Source: Dehalococcoidia bacterium (GTDB taxonomy: Bacteria; Chloroflexota; Dehalococcoidia; Lucifugimonadales; Lucifugimonadaceae). Taken from it: a stretch of DNA of 55,525 bases. A program made the translations under genes and the position numbers. The notes below the pieces were generated by a model. That model worked only from the letters and a program-made list of their open reading frames with translations, had not been told where the DNA came from and made no database searches. The DNA lies in the NCBI GenBank assembly GCA_028285005.1, contig JANQQP010000008.1:1-55525 (forward strand), read 5' to 3'. Positions 1 to 8,116 of this stretch are shown here, piece by piece. The stretch's first letter is position 1. Every line of letters starts with the position of its first letter.

Positions 1-205
1 GATGTCTGGGCTTTGCCCAGACCGGGCGCGGCAAGCAGCGCCCCTACCGGATCTGCGGCTACCAGTCAGAGAGACGACCCTCACCCTAACCCGCTCCCAA
101 GCTGGGAGAGGGGATTGCCCTTCGACAAGCTCAGGATGGCCGCTGTCGGTCATTCTGAACTTGATTCAGAATCTCTCGTTTGAGTGTGGATCAACGGCAA
201 CCATC
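1..205 (+). repeat. Composite intergenic repeat, copy 1
   Basis: Non-coding repeat block. It opens with the perfect hairpin GTCTGGGC-ttt-GCCCAGAC (4-22), followed by a GGGCGC/GCGCCC stem, a CTCCCAAGCTGGGAG palindrome (near 100-116), the module CCTTCGACAAGCTCAGGA (119-136) and the hairpin ATTCTGAA-cttga-TTCAGAAT (152-172). The same modules recur at 37850-38032 and, inverted, at 55328-55525. Open frames across it are by-products of base composition. Confidence 0.85.
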
Positions 206-236
206 AAACAGTGCAATTGGCTCCGCCAGGCACGCC

Positions 237-1346
237 CTAGTCCACGCTGTGCTCGGCAACAACCTTCGGGTCCAGCTCCAGGCCAAGTCCCAGCCTGTCC
301 GGGTCCGGTGCCCACATGCCATCGACCGGCTTCGGATACTCCGTGTAGAAGAAGTCGTCGTTACGTTCGACTGAGCCGAGGTACTCAACCACTTTCAAGT
401 TCGGTGTGGCCATGACGCAGTGCAGGTGCACGAGCTGCACGCCGTGCGGCGCAACCGGCAGATTGAACGCGTGCGCAAAGTAAGCCGCCTTCATCCACTC
501 CGTCACACCGCCGACCCGGCCAATGTCCGGCTGCGCAATGTCCACCGCGCCGCGGGTGATCAGATCCTTGAAGCCGTACTTCGTGTACTCGTGCTCGCCT
601 GAAGCGACCGGAATGTTTGTGGCTTTCGAGATCGCCGCAAGGCCCTCGATGTCATCTGCCAGCACCGGCTCTTCGAACCATTTCACGTCGTAGTCTTCGA
701 AGACGCGCGACATCCTGATCGCCTGCTTGGCGTAGTAGCCGTTATTAGCATCGACGTAGATCTCGACATCGTCGCCGACAGCCTTGCGCACCGCCGCCAG
801 CCGAGCGATGTCCTGCTTCTCCGACTGCCCGAAGTCCTTGCCAACCTTCATCTTCACCCGCGGAATGCCGCGCTCCACATATCCGGTCTGCTCGGCCACC
901 AACTCCTTCTCGTCGTAGTTCGTCCATCCGCCGGAGCCGTACACAGGCACCTTGTCGAAGCACGGGTTCAGCAGGCGATAGAGCGGCAGGCCGAGCGCTT
1001 TGGCCTTCAGGTCCCAGAGCCCGATGTCGACTGTCGACAGAGCCTGGAACGCGACACCTTTCCGGCCGTAGCCTCGCACGCGCCAGAACATATCGTTCCA
1101 CAGCTTCTCTATGTTGAACGGGTCCTGGCCGATGAGCAGGTCTTTCAGGTTGTGCTCGATGACGGCACGGTTGGCGAAGTTTCCGGTGCCAACACCGAGA
1201 CCCTCGATGCCTTCGTCTGTCTTGATATGGACCCACAGGCCCATCGAGCCTTTGGCTCCGGGCTTGAGCGGCGGAATCGTTGCGTCCTGTATGACGAACC
1301 CATCCGGGTTGCGAAGCATGGTCGTGGTGACATCAGTGATCTTCAT
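237..1346 (-). CDS. Mandelate racemase/muconate lactonizing enzyme family protein (enolase superfamily)
   Basis: A 369-aa enzyme of the enolase superfamily, which abstracts the proton alpha to a carboxylate using Mg2+. An N-terminal capping domain is followed by a TIM barrel. Visible active-site elements are the KMK motif (Lys165, Lys167), metal ligands Asp199, Glu225/226 in WFEEP and Glu251 in SGEHE, Asp274, and His301 in APHG as the second catalytic base. The KxK plus His/Asp pattern fits the mandelate racemase subgroup, including sugar-acid dehydratases. The substrate cannot be read from sequence. It stands alone between repeat blocks. A second, diverged family member lies at 14909-16075. 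Confidence 0.9.
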   Translation of the reverse strand: MKITDVTTTMLRNPDGFVIQDATIPPLKPGAKGSMGLWVHIKTDEGIEGLGVGTGNFANRAVIEHNLKDLLIGQDPFNIEKLWNDMFWRVRGYGRKGVAFQALSTVDIGLWDLKAKALGLPLYRLLNPCFDKVPVYGSGGWTNYDEKELVAEQTGYVERGIPRVKMKVGKDFGQSEKQDIARLAAVRKAVGDDVEIYVDANNGYYAKQAIRMSRVFEDYDVKWFEEPVLADDIEGLAAISKATNIPVASGEHEYTKYGFKDLITRGAVDIAQPDIGRVGGVTEWMKAAYFAHAFNLPVAPHGVQLVHLHCVMATPNLKVVEYLGSVERNDDFFYTEYPKPVDGMWAPDPDRLGLGLELDPKVVAEHSVD

Positions 1347-1494
1347 GGGGCAGGTTCCTGTGGGAGGTGGATGAGCGAAGTCGCGGCGGGATTATAGGCG
1401 CGATAAAGAGTCGGGCCCGCTCTGTGAGAGATTCGGGGAACGAGCCAACTCCATCCTCTCTTGCGATTCGGGAGAGGGCCAGGGTGAGAGTTCA

Positions 1495-1712
1495 TGTCTT
1501 CCCCTCTCCCTCGATGGGAGAGGGATCAAGGGAGAGGGTGATGTCGACCGGGACGGCCGACCGACCGCCGACCCTTCGACAAGCTCAGGACGGCGACCCC
1601 TGTCATTCAGAATCTCTCGTTCGACCAGGGATCAACGGTCGGATCCCTCCGCGTTGGTCGGGATGACGTTCCTAAGGGTCGGAACACCACCCTTCGACAG
1701 GCTCAGGATGGC
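1495..1712. repeat. Composite intergenic repeat, copy 2
   Basis: The 383-bp gap between 1347 and 1729 holds mainly repeats. These are a CCCTCTCCC/GGGAGAGGG palindromic module (1499-1560), CCTTCGACAAGCTCAGGA (1573-1590), a shortened TGTCATTC...GGGATGAC element (1601-1667) and a second CCTTCGACAGGCTCAGGA module (1691-1708). In the TGTCATTC element the usual hairpin has lost the 13 bases between its two ATTC copies. I see no gene or clear promoter here. Confidence 0.8.
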
Positions 1713-1729
1713 ACCAAACGTCAGCGTCC

Positions 1730-2518
1730 CTAACTAGCCTTGCGGTACTGGTAGACCGCTAACGGCGCGAACACCACCGTGATCCCCACTATCCACGCGA
1801 TCGAGAACAGCAGGTTCTCCGCAACCTCGCCACCCTGTGACATCGCGCGCGCCGTGTCTACGCCATAGGTCATCGGGTTGTTCTCTGCCACCGGCTGCAG
1901 CCAGCCCGGCATCGTCTCAACCGGCACGAAGGCGCTGCTCAGGAACGTGATGGGGAAGATCACCAGGAACGTCACCACGTTCGCCGACTCCACGGTGCCG
2001 ACCCGAGCCCCGAAATACGCCATCACGAAGTGGAACGCCAGGCTGAAGAATATGGCGTAGAACGGCATCGCAATGGCGCCTGCTACACCGCCGTGAAAGC
2101 GGAAACCGATCGCCAGTCCCACTGCGAGCATCACGAATACAACCAGCACATTCCGCGCCATGTCCCCGACAACGCGTCCCGCAATTACTGCCGACCGCGC
2201 CATCGGAAGCGATCGGTAGCGGTCGACGATTCCCTTGCTGAGGTCGTCCGCCAGTCCGACGGCCGTCTGAGACGTGCCGAACAGAACGGTCTGAATGATG
2301 ATTCCCGGCATCAGGAAATCGGTGTAGCTGCCGCCGGTCTGAATCGCTCCGCCGAATACATAGACGAATAGCAGCACGAACATGATCGGCTGGATCGTGA
2401 CGAAGGTCAGAAGCTCCGGCGTGCGCGTGGTGATCACGAGGTTCCGCCAGCTCATCGTGATGGTGTCCTGCACCAGCCAGCGAGCCTCGCCTCTCAGGTT
2501 TGCGACAAGCTCAGTCAT
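1730..2518 (-). CDS. ABC transporter permease, DrrB/ABC-2 type
   Basis: A 262-aa integral membrane protein of the ABC-2 family with about six hydrophobic segments. It is the membrane half of an exporter for drugs, lipids or similar hydrophobic compounds. I start it at the ATG at 2518, reading MTELVANLRG, because GGAG lies six bases upstream. An ATG twelve bases further up has its purine tract too close. The start overlaps the stop codon of the ATPase gene by eight bases, so the two are probably translationally coupled. The segment FLSSAFVPVETMPGW is typical of daunorubicin-resistance-like permeases. The exported substrate is unknown. Confidence 0.88.
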   Translation of the reverse strand: MTELVANLRGEARWLVQDTITMSWRNLVITTRTPELLTFVTIQPIMFVLLFVYVFGGAIQTGGSYTDFLMPGIIIQTVLFGTSQTAVGLADDLSKGIVDRYRSLPMARSAVIAGRVVGDMARNVLVVFVMLAVGLAIGFRFHGGVAGAIAMPFYAIFFSLAFHFVMAYFGARVGTVESANVVTFLVIFPITFLSSAFVPVETMPGWLQPVAENNPMTYGVDTARAMSQGGEVAENLLFSIAWIVGITVVFAPLAVYQYRKAS

Positions 2519-3491
2519 CGGCAGCTCCATCCTCTGAACCGTCGGTCTCCGATTCCACAGCCGTGCGGCCAGTCAACGCTAAGAACACGTCGTCCAACGT
2601 CGGCTGGCGCATCGAAAGATCAGTCACCGCAACGCCCTCAGCATCCAGTTCTCGCACGACGCTGGCCAGCAGCGCAGATCCGTCCGTCACAGAAACGGTT
2701 ACTCGCCTGTCGTGCTGGGTAACAGTCGGCTCTTCAGTGCTGAAACGCCGCATCACGCCAACTGTCTTGCTGACCTGATCCAACTCCTGCGACTGTACGG
2801 ATATGAACTCCGAACCGGCGCGCTGCTTCAGTTCCGACGCTGTGCCCTGTGCAATCAGCGAACCCTGATCAATCACCGAGATGCTGTCCGCGAGCTGGTC
2901 GGCCTCTTCAAGATACTGAGTTGTTAGCAGGACTGTAGTGCCACCCTGCACAAGACTCCGGATCACATCCCACAGCTCGTTTCTGCTACGAGGGTCGAGC
3001 CCGGTCGTCGGCTCATCCAGGAACAGCACCGGCGGCTCTGCCACGAGGCTCGCGCCAAGGTCAAGGCGACGTCGCATGCCGCCCGAATAAGTCTTCACCG
3101 CACGGTCGCCAGACTCAACAAGGTTGAACTGCTCCAACAGCTCTCCAGCGCGCCTGCGGGAGGTGTCTTTGTCCAGGTGATACAGACGTGCCACGAGATA
3201 CAGGTTTTCGCGGCCGGTCAGGTTCTCGTCCACCGCTGCACTCTGCCCGGCGAGACCGATGTTCGAGCGGACCTGCCGCGTCTCGTTGACGACATCGAAT
3301 CCCGCGACCGACGCACGCCCTGCCGTCGGCTTGATAAGCGAAGATAGGATCTTCACCAGAGTCGTCTTGCCTGCGCCGTTCGGTCCGAGCATCCCGAGGA
3401 CGGCGCCCTGCTCAACGGTCAGCGAGACGTTCTTCAGCGCCTCGATCTTGCCGTAGTTCTTCGAGATATTTTCTACTTCTATAGTCGCCAT
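2511..3491 (-). CDS. ABC transporter ATP-binding protein, DrrA type
   Basis: A 326-aa ATPase that would power the adjacent permease. It has Walker A GPNGAGKT, signature YSGGM, Walker B VLFLDEPTTGLD, and TTQYLEEADQLAD at the switch. Gln replaces the usual switch histidine, as is normal for DrrA-type exporters. The C-terminal part after the nucleotide domain matches the extra domain of the DrrA family. The start at 3491 (MATIEVENISKNYG) is chosen because it begins the conserved fold. An upstream in-frame start at 3527 would add 12 residues. Confidence 0.92.
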   Translation of the reverse strand: MATIEVENISKNYGKIEALKNVSLTVEQGAVLGMLGPNGAGKTTLVKILSSLIKPTAGRASVAGFDVVNETRQVRSNIGLAGQSAAVDENLTGRENLYLVARLYHLDKDTSRRRAGELLEQFNLVESGDRAVKTYSGGMRRRLDLGASLVAEPPVLFLDEPTTGLDPRSRNELWDVIRSLVQGGTTVLLTTQYLEEADQLADSISVIDQGSLIAQGTASELKQRAGSEFISVQSQELDQVSKTVGVMRRFSTEEPTVTQHDRRVTVSVTDGSALLASVVRELDAEGVAVTDLSMRQPTLDDVFLALTGRTAVESETDGSEDGAADD

Positions 3492-3784
3492 ATGTCTGGT
3501 CGCCTGGTTGCGAGTCCCGGCCGTCAACGGTCATCAAGTCAACGATCAAAAGAAGTTCCCGCAAAGTCGCGGGAACCACGGACCACCAACCGAGTATACG
3601 GAGGCAGACCACGTAGCTCACCACTAAATGTCACAGAAATTGGCTACAGACCGGCTAACCAATCAGCCTTCGCGCTCGCATCATCCCTAGATGCCTGATG
3701 CCGGCCGGTAGTAGGCTGGCACCTGCCGATCGACTGTCCACGCTGAACCCGACCGCGCAAAGCGGCCCTTGCCCGGGAGACAAC

Positions 3785-5110
3785 TTGACCACGCTCGCAT
3801 CCGCCAGGCGACGCACCAGGCGCGTCTACTACGGCTGGTGGGTGTCTATCGCGGGCGCGTTCAACATGGTGGTCAGCTCCGGCCCCACGTTCCAGGCAAG
3901 TAGCGTGCTGTTCCGGGCCATCGAAGACGAGTTCGGCTGGTCACGGGCCGCCATCACAGGCGTCGCATCCTTCGGGAGGTTCGGCGGAGCGCTGCTCGGC
4001 CCGGTAGAGGGCTGGCTCACAGACACCTTCGGCTCCGCGAAGATGGTGCTCTTCGGCTTCACCATGGGCGGCCTCGGTCTCATCTTTTTCGCACAGGTCG
4101 ACTCTATAGTCACCTACTACGCTGCGTTCTTCATACTTTCGCTCGGGTTCAGTATTGGCGGCTTCACGCCCTCGATGGCGGCGGTCAACGCGTGGATGCC
4201 GCACAGGCGCGCGCCCGCAATGTCGTTCGTGATCGCGGGCAGCAGCGCAGGTGGGTTTCTTGTGCCGGCTATCGTCTGGGGCATCCAGAACCACGGCTGG
4301 CGAGACACGGTGACCGTCGTCGGAATCGTCACACTGGTTTCGGGTCCAATCCTCGCTCGAGTGCTTGCAAAGCGACTTCCCGACCCCGCGTCAATGAGCC
4401 GGCTCGTTCGGCGTACCACGCGTAAACGCAGATACGGGGCGCAGCCGGGCGGACTTGGTCACGACTTCACGCCGGCCGAGGCGCTACGCACGCGTGCCTT
4501 CTGGGGCATTTCGATTACACACATGCTTACCAACTTCTCGGTTGGAGCTTTGAGCGCGCACCTCTTCTTCCAGCTGACCGCGGACAACGGTGTGAACCTC
4601 AGCGACCAGGCAGCTGGGACGATCGTCGTGATGCAGACACTGATCGCCTTCGCCGCCCAGATCACGGGAGGCGCGGTCGGCGACAGGGTCGAAAAGCGCT
4701 ACGCCGTGGCGGTGCTGGTGCTGATCCAGGCGGCCGGGCTGGCGGTGCTGGCGATAGCCGGGAACTACTGGATGGGAGTGCTATTCGCTCTGCTGTGGGG
4801 CGTAGGGTTCGGCGGACGGACGCCGATTCTGCACGCGATGCGTGGCGATTACTTTGGCAGAAAGCACTTCGGCACCATCCTGGGGATGTCGGCGTTCCCG
4901 ATGGCCCTGGGCATGACTATTTCGCCATTCATCGTGGGCCGCGTGCACGACCTGCAGGGCACGTACGAAACGGTGCTCTTCGTTTTGGCTGGCGCAGCCT
5001 TCGCAGCGTCGGTGACGGTGCTTCTTGCTACGAGACCCGAGCCGCCGCAATCCGGCAGGCCGACTGCTGGACGCCGTGTTGTCCGGGTCGCACCAGCGAG
5101 ACGCGGTTAG
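3785..5110 (+). CDS. Major facilitator superfamily transporter
   Basis: A 12-helix MFS permease of about 441 aa that would move an organic anion or similar small solute across the inner membrane. After a basic N-terminus it reads YYGWWVSIAGAF and later FGWSRAAITG, a beginning typical of oxalate/formate- and monocarboxylate-type MFS proteins. A motif-A-like loop follows (GWLTDTFGSAKMV). I choose the TTG at 3785 because GGGAGA ends four bases before it and the upstream 29 residues look like read-through. The frame is open back to 3698. The substrate is unknown. Confidence 0.85.
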   Translation: MTTLASARRRTRRVYYGWWVSIAGAFNMVVSSGPTFQASSVLFRAIEDEFGWSRAAITGVASFGRFGGALLGPVEGWLTDTFGSAKMVLFGFTMGGLGLIFFAQVDSIVTYYAAFFILSLGFSIGGFTPSMAAVNAWMPHRRAPAMSFVIAGSSAGGFLVPAIVWGIQNHGWRDTVTVVGIVTLVSGPILARVLAKRLPDPASMSRLVRRTTRKRRYGAQPGGLGHDFTPAEALRTRAFWGISITHMLTNFSVGALSAHLFFQLTADNGVNLSDQAAGTIVVMQTLIAFAAQITGGAVGDRVEKRYAVAVLVLIQAAGLAVLAIAGNYWMGVLFALLWGVGFGGRTPILHAMRGDYFGRKHFGTILGMSAFPMALGMTISPFIVGRVHDLQGTYETVLFVLAGAAFAASVTVLLATRPEPPQSGRPTAGRRVVRVAPARRG

Positions 5111-5316
5111 CCGCAGGCTGTCGTTGGCTCGGCGGCGGTGAGTTTGGGCGCAGGGACTGCGGGGAGAATGGCAGGAAACGCGCCTCTGCCTGCAACGGCA
5201 TTCGCTAAACGGCATCTAATGATTTGAGGCGCCTTCCGGCAGAGCGAACCGTCCCTCCGCGCTACCGGTTGGCGCCGATTATTTGCTATTCAGCGCCGCT
5301 CTGGCAAGGACGTGCA

Positions 5317-5562
5317 ATGGCGAGGTCGACGAAAAAGGCGAACGGTCAAAAAGCCCGGAATTCCGGCGAGGAGTCCAACTCCGCCAACCGGCCCTGGCCG
5401 TCCTCCGTCGTCTGGTCCGCCATCACAATGGCCGTTCTGCTCTTCGTGGCAGTTGCAGTCAACGTCCTCGTAGGCCGAGTCATCCACTGGGAGATAGTCA
5501 CCGGCCTCGGCGTCTTGGGCTTCTTCTTCCTGTCGATAGGCAGGCGCTACCGGACGATTTAA
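5317..5562 (+). CDS. Small two-helix membrane protein
   Basis: An 81-aa protein not recognised as a known family. A basic, polar N-terminus of about 30 residues (MARSTKKANGQKARN) is followed by two hydrophobic helices, about residues 31-53 and 58-76, and a short basic tail. The ATG at 5317 has AAGGA six bases upstream, which decides the start. Its stop overlaps the convergent stop of the SRPBCC gene by four bases. Confidence 0.7.
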   Translation: MARSTKKANGQKARNSGEESNSANRPWPSSVVWSAITMAVLLFVAVAVNVLVGRVIHWEIVTGLGVLGFFFLSIGRRYRTI

Positions 5563-6014
5563 GCCGCCGCGGCCGCCGCCCCATCCTCGACAAGTTTCTT
5601 CAAGCGCTCGAGGTTCTGCTCGATGCGCTTCTGCACGGACCGGTTCGTGATCATTGCGAAGAGCTTGAACCACTTCTTATAGGAGAGCTTCACGGACTGC
5701 CTGACAGCCGTCTTGCCGCTCGACTCGAAGAGGTGGAAGCGCGTGTGCATGATGAAACCGGCCGACTCGATGCGCATCATGACTGACTGATCGGGCTCAA
5801 AGGCCGTAATCTCGGGGTCTGATCCGGGAGGGGCACCGGAGATCTGGGCCGGGTCGGCCGAACGCATGCCGAGCTTCACCTCGCCGTCGCCGCCAACGCG
5901 CTGGCCCGGCTCGAGCCCGACTACCCATTGCGACAGCAGGTGAGGCGTGGAGATGTAGCGAAACACCTCCCCCATCGGCGCGTCTATCTGGACTGTGGCG
6001 ATGCTGGTTGGCAA
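5559..6014 (-). CDS. SRPBCC (START-like) family protein
   Basis: A 151-aa protein whose opening, ATVQIDAPMGEVFRYISTPHLLSQWV, is the classic first strand and helix of the SRPBCC/polyketide-cyclase fold, a lipid- or ligand-binding cavity protein. The C-terminal helix (RSVQKRIEQNLERLKKLVEDG) closes the cavity as in the family. It ends in six alanines. The start is a TTG at 6014. The ligand cannot be told. It converges on the small membrane gene and diverges from formate-tetrahydrofolate ligase. Confidence 0.85.
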   Translation of the reverse strand: MPTSIATVQIDAPMGEVFRYISTPHLLSQWVVGLEPGQRVGGDGEVKLGMRSADPAQISGAPPGSDPEITAFEPDQSVMMRIESAGFIMHTRFHLFESSGKTAVRQSVKLSYKKWFKLFAMITNRSVQKRIEQNLERLKKLVEDGAAAAAA

Positions 6015-6173
6015 ATCAGCTCAATTCCTCACGGCCGGTGCACCTCAAGGGCATCTCAGCGCACTTCGTCTCTTGTGAAGCGACCGAGGTCATCTGATAG
6101 GTTACGGTCGCACTCTTCTCGTTCCCGCACCATTACCGAAGGGCCGCCGCATAGCGCCCACACGGAGATCACG

Positions 6174-7820
6174 ATGCGCCCAATTGCCGATGTTGCCGCC
6201 GACCTTGGACTTCCCGTCGACAGGCTGGAGCCACACGGCACAGACAAGCTGAAGGTCCCTCTCAGCGAATTCCCCGATTCAAACCCCAATGGCAGCCCTG
6301 CAAAGTTAATAGTAGTTACGGCAATCACCCCCACGCCTGCGGGTGAAGGCAAGTCAACCACTGCGGTTGGCCTCACACAGGGACTTGCGAAGATCGGCAA
6401 GAAACCCGTGCTCACCATCAGGCAGCCATCGCTCGGGCCCGTATTCGGCCACAAAGGCGGAGGCACCGGCGGCGGCAAGTCGACGGTCCAGCCTGCTGTC
6501 GACATAAACCTGCACTTCACGGGCGATTTCCACGCTATCGAATCGGCCCACAACTTCCTCGCCGCAATGACCGACAACGCGGCTCACAGAGGCCTGATCG
6601 AAGGCTTCGGGCCGACCGGCATCACCTGGCGAAGAGTGACTGACGCTGAAGACCGGGCGCTGCGCAACGTAGTGACCGGCGTCGGAGGACGGGCGGCCGC
6701 TCCTTTACGAGAAACCGGCTTCGACATCTCATCTGCGTCCGAGATCATGGCGATCATGGCGCTGGCCCACGACTATGAAGACCTGCGGCTCAGGCTGAGC
6801 AGCATCGTGGTTGGCTGGACCGACGACCGGATCCCTGTGTCAGCGGCCGAGGTAGGCTCGGTCGGCTCGATGATGGCCCTGCTACGAGACGCTCTGAAGC
6901 CAAACCTCTGCCAGACGCTCGAGGGTCAGCCTGCGATCGTCCACATGGGCCCGTTCGGCAACATCGCCCACGGCTGCAGCTCGATAGTCGCAGACAAGCT
7001 GGCGATCAACTGCGGTGAGTACGTGATCACTGAGGCCGGTTTCGGCGCAGACCTCGGCTTCGAGAAGTTCATGGACATCAAGGTGCGGCAAGGCGGGCCA
7101 AAGCCATCGGCCGCTGTGGTCGTCACGACCATCCGAGGACTCAAGTGGCATGGCGGCGTCGAACTCAAGGACATGGGCACGCCAGACATCGAAGCGGTAC
7201 GCAAGGGCGCCGAAAACCTCAAGAACGCCATCCGCATCGTCAACATGTACGGCCTTCCGGCGGTCGTGGCGATCAACCGCTTCCCTGACGACTCGCCAGA
7301 CGAAGTCGCGGCTGTTAAGCAACTTGCTGCGGAGTTTGGAGCGGCCGGCGTTGAAGAGGCGAAGGGCTTCGCAGAGGGCGGCGAAGGCATGACTGCCCTG
7401 GCGCAGGCCGTGGCAGATGCCGCCGACTCGGGCGCGGCCGACGTGAAGCTGCTCTACGAGAGCGACGAAAGCTTCTTCGACAAGGTCGAGCGCATGGCAA
7501 AGGAGCTATACGGAGCATCGAAGGTCACATGGGGCCCGATGACCCGCACGACGGCCCGCAGGTTCGAATCGAACGGCTGGGAGTTCCCTGTCTGCATGGC
7601 CAAGACCCACCTCTCGGTCTCTGCTGACCCGAAGCTGCGCGGTGCTCCAACCGGTCACACGCTACCCATCCGCGAGCTGCGTGTTCTGGCGGGCGCAAGG
7701 CAGATAGTCACTCTCGCGGGAGACATAATCACGCTCCCCGGACTGCCGTCCAACCCCAACGCCCTGGACATAGATCTGAACGACGAAACGGGCGAAATCA
7801 CTGGAATTCTGAGCACCTGA
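6174..7820 (+). CDS. fhs: Formate-tetrahydrofolate ligase
   Basis: Joins formate to tetrahydrofolate with ATP, giving 10-formyl-THF for one-carbon metabolism. The 548-aa product has family hallmarks: TPTPAGEGKST (ATP-binding loop), PSLGPVFGHKGGGTGGG, DINLHFTGDFHAI and a C-terminal DIITLPGLPSNPNA. Length is close to the usual 555-560 aa. I start at the ATG at 6174 (MRPIADVAADLGL), with GGAG shortly upstream. The frame is open to 5928, but those 82 residues are not family sequence and overlap the divergent SRPBCC gene. No other folate gene is adjacent. Confidence 0.95.
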   Translation: MRPIADVAADLGLPVDRLEPHGTDKLKVPLSEFPDSNPNGSPAKLIVVTAITPTPAGEGKSTTAVGLTQGLAKIGKKPVLTIRQPSLGPVFGHKGGGTGGGKSTVQPAVDINLHFTGDFHAIESAHNFLAAMTDNAAHRGLIEGFGPTGITWRRVTDAEDRALRNVVTGVGGRAAAPLRETGFDISSASEIMAIMALAHDYEDLRLRLSSIVVGWTDDRIPVSAAEVGSVGSMMALLRDALKPNLCQTLEGQPAIVHMGPFGNIAHGCSSIVADKLAINCGEYVITEAGFGADLGFEKFMDIKVRQGGPKPSAAVVVTTIRGLKWHGGVELKDMGTPDIEAVRKGAENLKNAIRIVNMYGLPAVVAINRFPDDSPDEVAAVKQLAAEFGAAGVEEAKGFAEGGEGMTALAQAVADAADSGAADVKLLYESDESFFDKVERMAKELYGASKVTWGPMTRTTARRFESNGWEFPVCMAKTHLSVSADPKLRGAPTGHTLPIRELRVLAGARQIVTLAGDIITLPGLPSNPNALDIDLNDETGEITGILST

Positions 7821-7989
7821 ACACGCCCTGGATCGCCGCACTCCGAATCATCCCGATATAACCCCTATATGCCTCCTGAGAGGTATTGCACCCGCTATGT
7901 TGCAGGCGGATACTCGATTGCCGGAAAGCGCCTCGGGCCGATGCGCTGAGCCGTTCACGGACCATTAACCGGAGCGCGGCTGAGTTGGA

Positions 7990-8018
7990 TTGACCGGGGC
8001 GAGAACCATGGGTATAGT
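7990..8018 (+). promoter_or_regulatory. Sigma70-type promoter for the MMPL transporter gene
   Basis: TTGACC (7990-7995), a 17-base spacer and TATAGT (8013-8018): one mismatch to consensus in each hexamer. This predicts a start near 8025 and an untranslated leader of about 90 bases before 8117. The leader begins AT-rich (to about 8050). The rest of the 7821-8116 gap shows nothing else I can support. Confidence 0.65.
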
Positions 8019-8116
8019 CCTTTTTGAACTAGTCTATTAAGTACTAAAACCGACTGTTGTAACGGGGTTCGGTCGCGCGGGTCGAGCTGTCGCAGACGGG
8101 AATGGGATGCTGAACG

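Noticed and set aside
2..415. A 137-aa open frame at the start of the window.
   Set aside because: It covers the composite repeat and then the antisense of the enolase-family gene. The product has no protein-like features.
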